Source: Symsagittifera roscoffensis (taxonomy: Eukaryota > Xenacoelomorpha > Acoela > Convolutidae). Taken from it: a stretch of 64,000 bases of DNA. Under the pieces are notes generated by a model. That model worked only from the letters and a program-made list of their open reading frames with translations. It made no database searches and was not told the origin of the DNA. This document shows positions 1-14,800 of the stretch, piece by piece (within the stretch, counting starts at the first letter, position 1; every line of letters starts with the position of its first letter). Location of the stretch: NCBI RefSeq assembly GCF_963678635.1, contig NC_087065.1, forward strand, positions 77,321,396 through 77,385,395, written 5' to 3'. The translations under genes were made by a program, and so were the position numbers.

Positions 1-3000
1 GTGTTCCCATTTCAGTGATACCCAGAATAAGTTCACTAACTATTTATGCGCTTTCTTTCTAGATGCTCATTCGAAGTAGATGTCAATTACCTGGTGTTCC
101 CAATTGAGTGATACCCAGAATAAGTTCACTAACTATTTATGCGCTTTCTTTCTAGATGCTCATTCGAAGTAGATGTCAATTACCTGGTGTTCCTAATTCA
201 GTGATACCCAGAATAAGTTCACTAACTATTTATGCGCTTTCTTTCTAGATGCTCATTCGAAGTAGATGTCAATTACCTGGTGCTCCCAATTCAATGATAC
301 CCAGAATAAGTTCACTAACTATTTTTGCGCTTTCTTTCTAGATGCTCATTCGAAGTAGATGTCAATTACCTGGTGTTCCCAATTCAGTGATACCCAGAAT
401 AAGTTCACTAACTATTTATGCGCTTTCTTTCTAGATGCTCATTCGAAGTAGATGTCAATTACCTGGTGTTCCCAATTGAGTGATACCCAGAATAAGTTCA
501 CTAACTATTTATGCGCTTTCTTTCTAGATGCTCGTTCGAAGTAGATGTCAATTACCTGGTGTTCCCATTTCAGTGATACCCAGAATAAGTTCACTAACTA
601 TTTATGCGCTATCTTTCTAGATGCTCATTCGAAGTAGATGTCAATTACCTGGTGTTCCCAATTCAGTGATACCCAGAATAATTCACTAACTATTTATGCG
701 CTTTCTTTCTAGATGCTCATTCGAAGTAGATGTCAATTACCTGGTGTTACCAATTCAGTGATACTCAGAATAAAATCACTAACTATTTATGCGCTTTCTT
801 TCTAGATGCTCATTCGAAGTAGATGTCAATTACCTGGTGTTCCCAATTCAGTGATACCCAGAATAAGTTCACTAACAATTTTTGCGCTTTCTTTCTAGAT
901 GCTCATTCGAAGTAGATGTCAATTACCTGGTGTTCCCATTTCAGTGATACCCAGAATAAGTTCACTAACTATTTATGCGCTATCTTTCTAGATGCTCATT
1001 CGAAGTAGATGTCAATTACCTGGTGTTCCCAATTCAGTGATACCCAGAATAATTCACTAACTATTTATGCGCTTTCTTTCTAGATGCTCATTCGAAGTAG
1101 ATGTCAATTACCTGGTGTTACCAATTCAGTGATACTCAGAATAAAATCACTAACTATTTATGCGCTTTCTTTCTAGATGCTCATTCGAAGTAGATGTCAA
1201 TTACCTGGTGTTCCCAATTCAGTGATACCCAGAATAAGTTCACTAACAATTTATGCGCTTTCTTTCTAGATGCTCATTCGAAGTAGATGTCAATTACCTG
1301 GTGTTCCCATTTCAGTGATACCCAGAATAAGTTCACTAACTATTTATGCGCTTTCTTTCTAGATGCTCATTCGAAGTAGATGTCAATTACCTGGTGTTCC
1401 CAATTCAGTGATACCCAGAATAAGTTGACTAACTATTTAATCGCTTTCTTTCTAGATGCTCATTCGAAGTAGATGTCAATTACCTGGTGTTCCCATTTCA
1501 GTGATACCCAGAATAAGTTCACTAACTATTTATGCGCTTTCTTTCTAGATGCTCATTCAAAGTAGATGTCAATTACCTGGTGTTCCCAATTCAGTGATAC
1601 CCAGAATAAGTTCACTAACTATTTATGCGCTTTCTTTCTAGATGCTCATTCGAAGTAGATGTCAATTACCTGGTGTTCCCAATTCAGTGATACCCAGAAT
1701 ATGTTCACTAACTATTTATGCGCTTTCTTTCTAGATGCTCATTCGAAGTAGATGCCAATTACCTGGTGTTCCCAATTCAGTGATACCCAGAATAAGTTCA
1801 CTAACTATATATGCGCTTTCTTTCTAGATGCTCATTCGAAGTAGATGTCAATTACCTGGTGTTCCCAATTCAGTGATACCCAGAATAAGTTCACTAACTT
1901 TTTATGCGCTTTCTTTCTAGATGCTCATTCAAAGTAGATGTCAATTACCTGGTGTTCCCAATTCAGTGATACCCAGAATAAGTTCACTAACTATTTATGC
2001 GCTTTCTTTCTAGATGCTCATTCGAAGTAGATGTCAATTACCTGGTGTTCCCAATTCAGTGATACCCAGAATAAGTTCACTAACTATTTATGCGCTTTCT
2101 TTCTAGATGCTCGTTCGAAGTAGATGTCAATTACCTGGTGTTCCCATTTCAGTGATACCCAGAATAAGTTCACTAACTATTTATGCGCTATCTTTCTAGA
2201 TGCTCATTCGAAGTAGATGTCAATTACCTGGTGTTCCCAATTCAGTGATACCCAGAATAATTCACTAACTATTTATGCGCTTTCTTTCTAGATGCTCATT
2301 CGAAGTAGATGTCAATTACCTGGTGTTACCAATTCAGTGATACCCAGAATAAAATCACTAACTATTTATGCGCTTTCTTTCTAGATGCTCATTCGAAGTA
2401 GATTTTAATTACCTGGTGTTCCCAATTCAGTGATACCCAGAATAAGTTCACTAACAATTTATGCGCTTTCTTTCTAGATGCTCATTCGAAGTAGATGTCA
2501 ATTACCTGGTGTTCCCATTTCAGTGATACCCAGAATAAGTTCACTAACTATTTATGCGCTTTCTTTCTAGATGCTCATTCGAAGTAGATGTCAATTACCT
2601 GGTGTTCCCAATTCAGTGATACCCAGAATAAGTTCAATAACTATTTATGCGCTTTCTTTCTAGATGCTCATTCGAAGTAGATGTCAATTACCTGGTGTTC
2701 CCAATTGAGTGATACCCAGAATAAGTTCACTAACTATTTATGCGCTTTCTTTCTAGATGCTCGTTCGAAGTAGATGTCAATTACCTGGTGTTCCCATTTC
2801 AGTGATACCCAGAATAAGTTCACTAACTATTTATGCGCTTTCTTTCTAGATGCTCATTCGAAGTAGATGTCAATTACCTGGTGTTCCCAATTGAGTGATA
2901 CCCAGAATAAGTTCACTAACTATTTATGCGCTTTCTTTCTAGATGCTCATTCGAAGTAGATGTCAATTACCTGGTGTTCCTAATTCAGTGATACCCAGAA

Positions 3001-4500
3001 TAAGTTCACTAACTATTTATGCGCTTTCTTTCTAGATGCTCATTCGAAGTAGATGTCAATTACCTGGTGCTCCCAATTCAATGATACCCAGAATAAGTTC
3101 ACTAACTATTTTTGCGCTTTCTTTCTAGATGCTCATTCGAAGTAGATGTCAATTACCTGGTGTTCCCAATTCAGTGATACCCAGAATAAGTTCACTAACT
3201 ATTTATGCGCTTTCTTTCTAGATGCTCATTCGAAGTAGATGTCAATTACCTGGTGTTCCCAATTGAGTGATACCCAGAATAAGTTCACTAACTATTTATG
3301 CGCTTTCTTTCTAGATGCTCGTTCGAAGTAGATGTCAATTACCTGGTGTTCCCATTTCAGTGATACCCAGAATAAGTTCACTAACTAATTATGCGCTATC
3401 TTTCTAGATGCTCATTCGAAGTAGATGTCAATTACCTGGTGTTCCCAATTCAGTGATACCCAGAATAATTCACTAACTATTTATGCGCTTTCTTTCTAGA
3501 TGCTCATTCGAAGTAGATGTCAATTACCTGGTGTTACCAATTCAGTGATACCCAGAATAAAATCACTAACTATTTATGCGCTTTCTTTCTAGATGCTCAT
3601 TCGAAGTAGATGTCAATTATCTGGTGTTCCCAATTCAGTGATACCCAGAATAAGTTCACTAACAATTTATGCGCTTTCTTTCTAGATGCTCATTCGAAGT
3701 AGATGTCAATTACCTGGTGTTCCCATTTCAGTGATACCCAGAATAAGTTCACTAACTATTTATGCGCTTTCTTTCTAGATGCTCATTCGAAGTAGATGTC
3801 AATTACCTGGTGTTCCCAATTCAGTGATACCCAGAATAAGTTGACTAACTATTTAATCGCTTTCTTTCTAGATGCTCATTCGAAGTAGATGTCAATTACC
3901 TGGTGTTCCCATTTCAGTGATACCCAGAATAAGTTCACTAACTATTTATGCGCTTTCTTTCTAGATGCTCATTCAAAGTAGATGTCAATTACCTGGTGTT
4001 CCCAATTCAGTGATACCCAGAATAAGTTCACTAACTATTTATGCGCTTTCTTTCTAGATGCTCATTCGAAGTAGATGTCAATTACCTGGTGTTCCCAATT
4101 CAGTGATACCCAGAATATGTTCACTAACTATTTATGCGCTTTCTTTCTAGATGCTCATTCGAAGTAGATGTCAATTACCTGGTGTTCCCAATTCAGTGAT
4201 ACCCAGAATAAGTTCACTAACTATATATGCGCTTTCTTTCTAGATGCTCATTCGAAGTAGATGTCAATTACCTGGTGTTCCCAATTCAGTGATACCCAGA
4301 ATAAGTTCAATAACTATTTATGCGCTTTCTTTCTAGATGCTCATTCGAAGTAGATGCCAATTACCTGGTGTTCCCAATTCAGTGATACCCAGAATAAGTT
4401 CACTAACTATTTATGCGCTTTCTTTCTAGATTCTCATTCGAAGTAGATTTCAATTACCTGGTGTTCCCAATTCAGTGATACCCAGAATAAGTTCACTAAC
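1..4500 (+). repeat. Higher-order structure: nested segmental duplication in the satellite
   Basis: A run of about ten variant monomers at 1-900 recurs at about 2788-3690 in the same order, offset 2787 bp (30 periods minus 3). Shared markers in order are the catttcag unit, the aattgag unit, tcctaattc, tgctcccaattcaatg with tttttgcg, the ctcgttcg unit, the 2-bp-deleted aataattcac unit, and ttaccaattc with aataaaatcac. Later markers (aagttgactaactatttaatcg at about 1424 and 3840, aatatgttcac at about 1701 and 4117) are offset by 2416 bp. The four-period difference is explained by a local 372-bp tandem duplication in the first copy (gcgctatctttc at about 608 and again at 980). This is a segmental copy followed by a small secondary copy. 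Confidence 0.85.
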
Positions 4501-5899
4501 TATTTATGCGCTTTCTTACTAGATGCTCATTCGAAGTAGATGTCAATTACCTGGTGTTCCCAATTCAGTGATACCCAGAATAAGTTCAATAACTATTTAT
4601 GCGCTTTCTTTCTAGATGCTCATTCGAAGTAGATGCCAATTACCTGGTGTTCCCAATTCAGTGATACCCAGAATAAGTTCACTAACTATTTATGCGCTTT
4701 CTTTCTAGATTCTCATTCGAAGTAGATGTCAATTACCTGGTGTTCCCAATTCAGTGATACCCGGAATAAGTTCACTAACTATTTATGCGCTTTCTTTCTA
4801 GATGCTCATTCGAAGTAGATGTCAATTACCTGGTGTTCCCAATTCAGTGATACCCAGAATAAATTCACTAACTATTTATGCGCTTTCTTTCTAGATGCTC
4901 ATTCGAAGTAGATGTCAATTACCTGGTGTTCCTAATTCAGTGATACCCAGAATAAGTTCACTAACTATTTATGCGCTTTCTTTCTAGATGCTCATTCGAA
5001 GTAGATGTCAATTACCTGGTGTTCCCAATTCAGTGATACCCAGAATAAGTTCACTAACTATTTATGCGCTTTCTTTCTAGATGCTCATTCGAAGTAGATG
5101 TCAATTACCTGGTGTTCCCAATTCAGTGATACCCAGAATAAGTTCACTAACTATTTATGCGCTTTCTTTCTAGATGCTCATTCGAAGTAGATGCCAATTA
5201 CCTGGTGTTCCCAATTCAGTGATACCCAGAATAAGTTCACTAACTATTTATGCGCTTTCTTTCTAGATACTCATTCGAAGTAGATGTCAATTACCTGGTG
5301 TTCCCAATTCAGTGATACCCGGAATAAGTTCACTAACTATTTATGCGCTTTCTTTCTAGATGCTCATTCGAAGTAGATGTCAATTACCTGGTGTTCCCAA
5401 TTCAGTGATACCCAGAATAAGTTCACTAACTATTTATGCGCTTTCTTTCTAGATGCTCATTCGAAGTAGATGTCAATTACCAGGTGTTCCCAATTCAGTG
5501 ATACCCAGAATAAGTTCACTAACTATTTATGCGCTTTCTTTCTAGATGCTCATTCGAAGTAGATGCCAATTACCTGGTGTTCCCAATTCAGTGATACCCA
5601 GAATAAGTTCACTAACTATATATGCGCTTTCTTTCTAGATGCTCATTCGAAGTAGATGTCAATTACCTGGTGTTCCTAATTCAGTGATACCCAGAATAAG
5701 TTCACTAACTATTTATGCGCTTTCTTTCTAGATGCTCATTCGAAGTAGATGTCAATTACCTGGTGTTCCCAATTCAGTGATACCCAGAATAAGTTCACTA
5801 ACTATTTATGCGCTTTCTTTCTAGATGCTCATTCGAAGTAGATGTCAATTACCTGGTATTCCCAATTCAGTGATACCCAGAATAAGTTCACTAACTATT

Positions 5900-8800
5900 T
5901 ATGCGCTTTCTTTCTAGATGCTCATTCGAAGTAGATGCCAATTACCTGGTGTTCCCAATTCAGTGATACCCAGAATAAGTTCACTAACTATATATGCGCT
6001 TTCTTTCTAGATGCTCATTCGAAGTAGATGTCAAAAACCTGGTGTTCCCAATTCAGTGATACCCAGAATAAGTTCACTAACTATTTATGCGCTTTCTTTC
6101 TAGATGCTCATTCGAAGTAGATGTCAATTACCTGGTGTTCCTAATTCAGTGATACCCAGAATAAGTTCACTAACTATTTATGCGCTTTCTTTCTAGATGC
6201 TCATTCGAAGTAGATGTCAATTACCTGGTGTTCCTAATTCAGTGATACCCAGAATAAGTTCACTAACTATTTATGCGCTTTCTTTCTAGATGCTCATTCG
6301 AAGTAGATGTCAATTACCTGGTCTTCCCAATTCAGTGATACCCAGAATAAGTTCACTAACTATTTATGCGCTTTCTTTCTAGATGCTCATTCGAAGTAGA
6401 TGTCAATTACCTGGTATTCCCAATTCAGTGATACCCAGAATAAGTTCACTAACTATTTATGCGCTTTCTTTCTAGATGCTCGTTCGAAGTAGATGCCAAT
6501 TACCTGGTGTTCCCAATTCAGTGATACCCAGAATAAGTTCACTAACTATATATGCGCTTTCTTTCTAGATGCTCATTCGAAGTAGATGTCAATTACCTGG
6601 TGTTCCCAATTCAGTGATACCCAGAATAAGTTCACTAACTATTTATGCGCTTTCTTTCTAGATGCTCATTCGAAGTAGATGTCAATTACCTGGTGTTCCT
6701 AATTCAGTGATACCCAGAATAAGTTCACTAACTATTTATGCGCTTTCTTTCTAGATGCTCATTCGAAGTAGATGTCAATTACCTGGTGGTCCCAATTCAG
6801 TGATACCCAGAATAAGTTCACTAACTATTTATGCGCTTTCTTTCTGGATGCTCATTCGAAGTAGATGTCAATTACCTGGTGTTCCCAATTCAGTGATACC
6901 CAGAATAAGTTCACTAACTATTTATGCGCTTTCTTTCTAGATGCTCATTCGAAGTAGATGCCAATTACCTGGTGTTCCCAATTCAGTGATACCCAGAATA
7001 AGTTCACTAACTATTTATGCGCTTTCTTTCTAGATGCTCATTCGAAGTAGATGCCAATTACCTGGTGTTCCCAATTCAGTGATACCCAGAATAAGTTCAC
7101 TAACTATATATGCGCTTTCTTTCTAGATGCTCATTCGAAGTAGATGTCAAATACCTGGTCTTCCTAATTCAGTGATACCCAGAATAAGTTCACTAACTAT
7201 TTATGCGCTTTCTTTCTAGATGCTCATTCGAAGTAGATGTCAATTACCTGGTGTTCCCAATTCAGTGATACCCAGAATAAGTTCACTAACTATTTATGCG
7301 CTTTCTTTCTAGATGCTCATTCGAAGTAGATGTCAATTACCTGGTATTCCCAATTCAGTGATACCCAGAATAAGTTCACTAACTATTTATGCGCTTTCTT
7401 TCTAGATGCTCATTCGAAGTAGATGCCAATTACCTGGTGTTCCCAATTCAGTGATACCCAGAATAAGTTCACTAACTATATATGCGCTTTCTTTCTAGAT
7501 GCTCATTCGAAGTAGATGTCAATTACCTGGTGTTCCCAATTCAGTGATACCCAGAATAAGTTCACTAACTATTTATGCGCTTTCTTTCTAGATGCTCATT
7601 CGAAGTAGATGTCAATTACCTGGTGTTCCTAATTCAGTGATACCCAGAATAAGTTCACTAACTATTTTCGCGCTTTCTTTCTAGATGCTCATTCGAAGTA
7701 GATGTCAATTACCTGGTGTTCCTAATTCAGTGATACCCAGAATAAGTTCACTAACTATTTATGCGCTTTCTTTCTAGATGCTCATTCGAAGTAGATGTCA
7801 ATTACCTGGTGTTCCCAATTCAGTGATACCCAGAATAAGTTCACTAACTACTTATGCGCTTTCTTTCTAGATGCTCATTCGAAGTAGATGTCAATTACCT
7901 GGTATTCCCAATTCAGTGATACCCAGAATAAGTTCACTAACTATTTATGCGCTTTCTTTCTAGGTGCTCATTCGAAGTAGATGCCAATTACCTGGTGTTC
8001 CCAATTCAGTGATACCCAGAATAAGTTCACTAACTATATATGCGCTTTCTTTCTAGATGCTCATTCGAAGTAGATGTCAATTACCTGGTGTTCCCAATTC
8101 AGTGATACCCAGAATAAGTTCACTAACTATTTATGCGCTTTCTTTCTAGATGCTCATTCGAAGTAGATGTCAATTACCTGGTGTTCCTAATTCAGTGATA
8201 CCCAGAATAAGTTCACTAACTATTTATGCGCTTTCTTTCTAGATGCTCATTCGAAGTAGATGTCAATTACCTGGTGTTCCCAATTCAGTGATACCCAGAA
8301 TAAGTTCACTAACTATTTATGCGCTTTCTTTCTAGATGCTCATTCGAAGTAAATGTCAATTACCTGGTGTTCCCAATTCAGTGATACCCAGAATAAGTTC
8401 ACTAACTATTTATGCGCTTTCTTTCTAGATGCTCATTCGAAGTAGATGCCAATTACCTGGTGTTCCCAATTCAGTGATACCCAGAATAAGTTCACTAACT
8501 ATTTATGCGCTTTCTTTCTAGATGCTCATTCGAAGTAGATGTCAATTACCTGGTGTTCCCAATTCAGTGATACCCGGAATAAGTTCACTAACTATTTATG
8601 CGCTTTCTTTCTAGATGCTCATTCGAAGTAGATGTCAATTACCTGGTGTTCCCAATTCGGTGATACCCAGAATAAGTTCACTAACTATTTATGCGCTTTC
8701 TTTCTAGATGCTCATTCGAAGTAGATGTCAATTACCTGGTGTTCCTAATTCAGTGATACCCAGAATAAGTTCACTAACTATTTATGCGCTTTCTTTCTAG

Positions 8801-11800
8801 ATGCTCATTCGAAGTAGATGTCAATTACCTGGTGTTCCTAATTCAGTGATACCCAGAATAAGTTCACTAACTATTTATGCACTTTCTTTCTAGATGCTCA
8901 TTCGAAGTAGATGTCAATTACCTGGTGTTCCCAATTCAGTGTTACCCAGAATAAGTTCACTAACTATTTATGCGCTTTCTTTCTAGATGCTCATTCGAAG
9001 TAGATGTCAATTACCTGGTATTCCCAATTCAGTGATACCCAGAATAAGTTCACTAACTATTTATGCGCTTTCTTTCTAGATGCTCATTCGAAGTAGATGC
9101 CAATTACCTGGTGTTCCCAATTCAGTGATACCCAGAATAAGTTCACTAACTATATATGCGCTTTCTTTCTAGATGCTCATTCGAAGTAGATGTCAATTAC
9201 CTGGTGTTCCCAATTCAGTGATACCCAGAATAAGTTCACTAACTATTTATGCGCTTTCTTTCTAGATGCTCATTCGAAGTAGATGTCAATTACCTGGTGT
9301 TCCTAATTCAGTGATACCCAGAATAAGTTCACTAACTATTTATGCGCTTTCTTTCTAGATGCTCATTCGAAGTAGATGTCAATAAACTGGTGTTCCCAAT
9401 TCAGTGATACCCAGAATAAGTTCACTAACTATTTATGCGCTTTCTTTCTGGATGCTCATTCGAAGTAGATGTCAATTACCTGGTGTTCCCAATTCAGTGA
9501 TACCCAGAATAAGTTCACTAACTATTTATGCGCTTTCTTTCTAGATGCTCATTCGAAGTAGATGCCAATTACCTGGTGTTCCCAATTCAGTGATACCCAG
9601 AATAAGTTCACTAACTATTTATGCGCTTTCTTTCTAGATGCTCATTCGAAGTAGATGCCAATCACCTGGTGTTCCCAATTCAGTGATACCCAGAATAAGT
9701 TCACTAACTATATATGCGCTTTCTTTCTAGATGCTCATTCGAAGTAGATGTCAATTACCTGGTGTTCCTAATTCAGTGATACCCAGAATAAGTTCACTAA
9801 ATATTTATGCGCTTTCTTTCTAGATGCTCATTCGAAGTAGATGTCAATTACCTGGTGTTCCCAATTCAGTGATACCCAGAATAAGTTCACTAACTATTTA
9901 TGCGCTTTCTTTCTAGATGCTCATTCGAAGTAGATGCCAATTACCAGGTGTTCCCAATTCAGTGATACCCAGAATAAGTTCACTAACTATATATGCGCTT
10001 TCTTTCTAGATGCTCATTCGAAGTAGATGTCAATTACCTGGTGTTCCCAATTCAGTGATACCCAGAATAAGTTCACTAACTATTTATGCGCTTTCTTTCT
10101 AGATGCTCATTCGAAGTAGATGTCAATTACCTGGTGTTCCTAATTCAGTGATACCCAGAATAAGTTCACTAACTATTTATGCGCTTTCTTTCTAGATGCT
10201 CATTCGAAGTAGATGTCAATTACCTGGTGTTCCTAATTCAGTGATACCCAGAATAAGTTCACTAACTATTTATGCGCTTTCTTTCTAGATGCTCATTCGA
10301 AGAAATGTCAATTACCTGGTGTTCCCAATTCAGTGATACCCAGAATAAGTTCACTAACTATTTATGCGCTTTCTTTCTAGATGCTCATTCGAAGTAGATG
10401 CCAATTACCTGGTGTTCCCAATTCAGTGATACCCAGAATAAGTTCACTAACTATATATGCGCTTTCTTTCTAGATGCTCATTCGAAGTAGATGTCAATTA
10501 CATGGTGTTCCCAATTCAGTGATACCCAGAATAAGTTCACTAACTATTTATGCGCTTTCTTTCTAGATGCTCATTCGAAGTAGATGTCAATTACCTGGTG
10601 TTCCTAATTCAGTGATACCCAGAATAAGTTCACTAAATATTTATGCGCTTTCTTTCTGGATGCTCATTCGAAGTAGATGTCAATTACCTGGTGTTCCCAA
10701 TTCAGTGATACCCAGAATAAGTTCACTAACTATTTATGCGCTTTCTTTCTAGATGCTCATTCGAAGTAGATGTCAATTACCTGGTATTCCCAATTCAGTG
10801 ATACCCAGAATAAGTTCACTAACTATTTATGCGCTTTCTTTCTAGATGCTCATTCGAAGTAGATGCCAATTACCTGGTGTTCCCAATTCAGTGATACCCA
10901 GAATAAGTTCACTAACTATATATGCGCTTTCTTTCTAGATGCTCATTCGAAGTAGATGTCAATTACCTGGTGTTCCCAATTCAGTGATACCCAGAATAAG
11001 TTCACTAACTATTTATGCGCTTTCTTTCTAGATGCTCATTCGAAGTAGATGTCAATTACCTGGTGTTCCTAATTCAGTGATACCCAGAATAAGTTCACTA
11101 ACTATTTATGCGCTTTCTTTCTAGATGCTCATTCGAAGTAGATGTCAATTACCTGGTGTTCCTAATTCAGTGATACCCAGAATAAGTTCACTAACTATTT
11201 ATGCGCTTTCTTTCTAGATGCTCATTCGAAGAAATGTCAATTACCTGGTGTTCCCAATTCAGTGATACCCAGAATAAGTTCACTAACTATTTATGCGCTT
11301 TCTTTCTAGATGCTCATTCGAAGTAGATGCCAATTACCTGGTGTTCCCAATTCAGTGATACCCAGAATAAGTTCACTAACTATATATGCGCTTTCTTTCT
11401 AGATGCTCATTCGAAGTAGATGTCAATTACCTGGTGTTCCCAATTCAGTGATACCCAGAATAAGTTCACTAACTATTTATGCGCTTTCTTTCTAGATGCT
11501 CATTCGAAGTAGATGTCAATTACCTGGTGTTCCTAATTCAGTGATACCCAGAATAAGTTCACTAACTATTTATGCGCTTTCTTTCTAGATGCTCATTCGA
11601 AGTAGATGATGTCAATTACCTGGTGTTCCTAATTCAGTGATACCCAGAATAAGTTCACTAACTATTTATGCGCTTTCTTTCTAGATGCTCATTCGAAGTA
11701 GATGTCAATTACCTGGTGTTCCCAATTCAGTGATACCCAGAATAAGTTCACTAACTATTTATGCGCTTTCTTTCTAGATGCTCATTCGAAGTAGATGCCA

Positions 11801-14800
11801 ATTACCTGGTGTTCCCAATTCAAGGATACCCAGAATAAGTTCACTAACTATATATGCGCTTTCTTTCTAGATGCTCATTCGAAGTAGATGTCAATTACCT
11901 GGTGTTCCTAATTCAGTGATACCCAGAATAAGTTCACTAACTATTTATGCGCTTTCTTTCTATATGCTCATTCGAAGTAGATGTCAATTACCTGGTGTTC
12001 CCAATTCAGTGATACCCAGAATAAGTTCACTAACTATTTATGCGCTTTCTTTCTAGATGCTCATTCGAAGTAGATGTCAATTACCTGGTATTCCCAATTC
12101 AGTGATACCCAGAATAAGTTCAGTAACTATTTATGCGCTTTCTTTCTGGATGCTCATTCGAAGTAGATGCCAATTACCTGGTGTTCCCAATTCAGTGATA
12201 CCCAGAATAAGTTCACTAACTATATATGCGCTTTCTTTCTAGATGCTCATTCGAAGTAGATGTCAATTACCTGGTGTTCCCAATTCAATGATACCCAGAA
12301 TAAGTTCACTAACTATTTATGCGCTTTCTTTCTAGATGCTCATTCGAAGTAGATGTCAATTACCTGGTGTTCCTAATTCAGTGATACCCAGAATAAGTTC
12401 ACTAACTATTTATGCGCTTTCTTTCTAGATGCTCATTCGAAGTAGATGTCAATTACCTAGTGTTCCTAATTCAGTGATACCCAGAATAAGTTCACTAACT
12501 ATTTATGCGCTTTCTTTCTAGATGCTCATTCGAAGTAGATGTCAATTACCTGGTGTTCCCAATTCAGTGATACCCAGAATAAGTTCACTAACTATTTATG
12601 CGCTTTCTTTCTAGATGCTCATTCGAAGTAGATGTCAATTACCTGGTATTCCCAATTCAGTGATACCCAGAATAAGTTCACTAACTATTTATGCGCTTTC
12701 TTTCTAGATGCTCATTCGAAGTAGATGCCAATTACCTGGTGTTCCCAATTCAGTGATACCCAGAATAAGTTCACTAACTATATATGCGCTTTCTTTCTAG
12801 ATGCTCATTCGAAGTAGATGTCAATTACCTGGTGTTCCCAATTCAGTGATACCCAGAATAAGTTCACTAACTTTTTATGCGCTTTCTTTCTAGATGCTCA
12901 TTCGAAGTAGATGTCAATTACCTGGTGTTCCCAATTCAGTGATACCCAGAATAAGTTCACTAACTATTTATGTGCTTTCTTTCTAGATGCTCATTCGAAG
13001 TAGATGTCAATTACCTGGTGTTCCCAATTCAGTGATGCCCAGAATAAGTTCACAAACTATTTATGCGCTTTCTTTCTAGATGCTCATTCGAAGTAGATGT
13101 CAATTACCTGGTGTTCCCAATTCAGTGATACCCGGAATAAGTTCACTAACTATTAATGCGCTTTCTTTCTAGATGCTCATTCGAAGTAGATGTCAATTAC
13201 CTGGTGTTCCCAATTCAGTGATACCCAGAATAAGTTCACTAACTATTTATGCGCTTTCTTTCTAGATGCTCATTCGAAGTAGATGTCAATTACCTGGTGT
13301 TCCTAATTCAGTGATACCCAGAATAAGTTCACTAACTATTTATGCGCTTTCTTTCTAGATGCTCATTCGAAGTAGATGTCAATTACCTGGTGTTCCCAAT
13401 TCAGTGATACCCAGAATAAGTTCACTAACTATTTATGCGCTTTCTTTCTAGATGCTCATTCGAAGTAGATGTCAATTACCTGGTGTTCCCAATTCAGTGA
13501 TACCCAGAATAGGTTCACTAACTATTTATGCGCTTTCTTTCTAGATGCTCATTCGAAGTAGATGCCAATTACCTGGTGTTCCCAATTCAGTGATACCCAG
13601 AATAAGTTCACTAACTATTTATGCGCTTTCTTTCTAGATGCTCATTCGAAGTAGATGTCAATTACCTGGTGTTCCCAATTCAGTGATACCCGGAATAAGT
13701 TCACTAACTATTTATGCGCTTTCTTTCTAGATGCTCATTCGAAGTAGATGTCAATTACCTGGTGTTCCCAATTCGGTGATACCCAGAATAAGTTCACTAA
13801 CTATTTATGCGCTTTCTTTCTAGATGCTCATTCGAAGTAGATGTCAATTACCTGGTGTTCCCAATTCAGTGATACCCAGAATAGGTTCACTAACTATTTA
13901 TGCGCTTTCTTTCTGGATGCTCATTCGAAGTAGATGCCAATTACCTGGTGTTCCCAATTCAGTGATACCCAGAATAAGTTCACTAACTATTTATGCGCTT
14001 TCTTTCTAGATGCTCATTCGAAGTAGATGTCAATTACCTGGTGTTCCCAATTCAGTGATACCCGGAATAAGTTCACTAACTATTTATGCGCTTTCTTTCT
14101 AGATGCTCATTCGAAGTAGATGTCAATTACCTGGTGTTCCCAATTCGGTGATACCCAGAATAAGTTCACTAACTATTTATGCGCTTTCTTTCTAGATGCT
14201 CATTCGAAGTAGATGTCAATTACCTGGTGTTCCCAATTCAGTGATACCCAGAATAGGTTCACTAACTATTTATGCGCTTTCTTTCTGGATGCTCATTCGA
14301 AGTAGATGCCAATTACCTGGTGTTCCCAATTCAGTGATACCCAGAATAAGTTCACTAACTATATATGCGCTTTCTTTCTAGATGCTCATTCGAAGTAGAT
14401 GTCAATTACCTGGTGTTCCCAATTCAGTGATACCCAGAATAAGTTCACTAACTATTTATGCGCTTTCTTTCTAGATGCTCATTCGAAGTAGATGTCAATT
14501 ACCTGGTGTTCCTAATTCAGTGATACCCAGAATAAGTTCACTAACTATTTATGCGCTTTCTTTCTAGATGCTCATTCGAAGTAGATGTCAATTACCTGGT
14601 GTTCCTAATTCAGTGATACCCAGAATAAGTTCACTAACTATTTATGCGCTTTCTTTCTAGATGCTCATTCGAAGTAGATGTCAATTACCTGGTGTTCCCA
14701 ATTCAGTGATACCCAGAATAAGTTCACTAACTATTTATGCGCTTTCTTTCTAGATGCTCATTCGAAGTAGATGTCAATTACCTGGTATTCCCAATTCAGT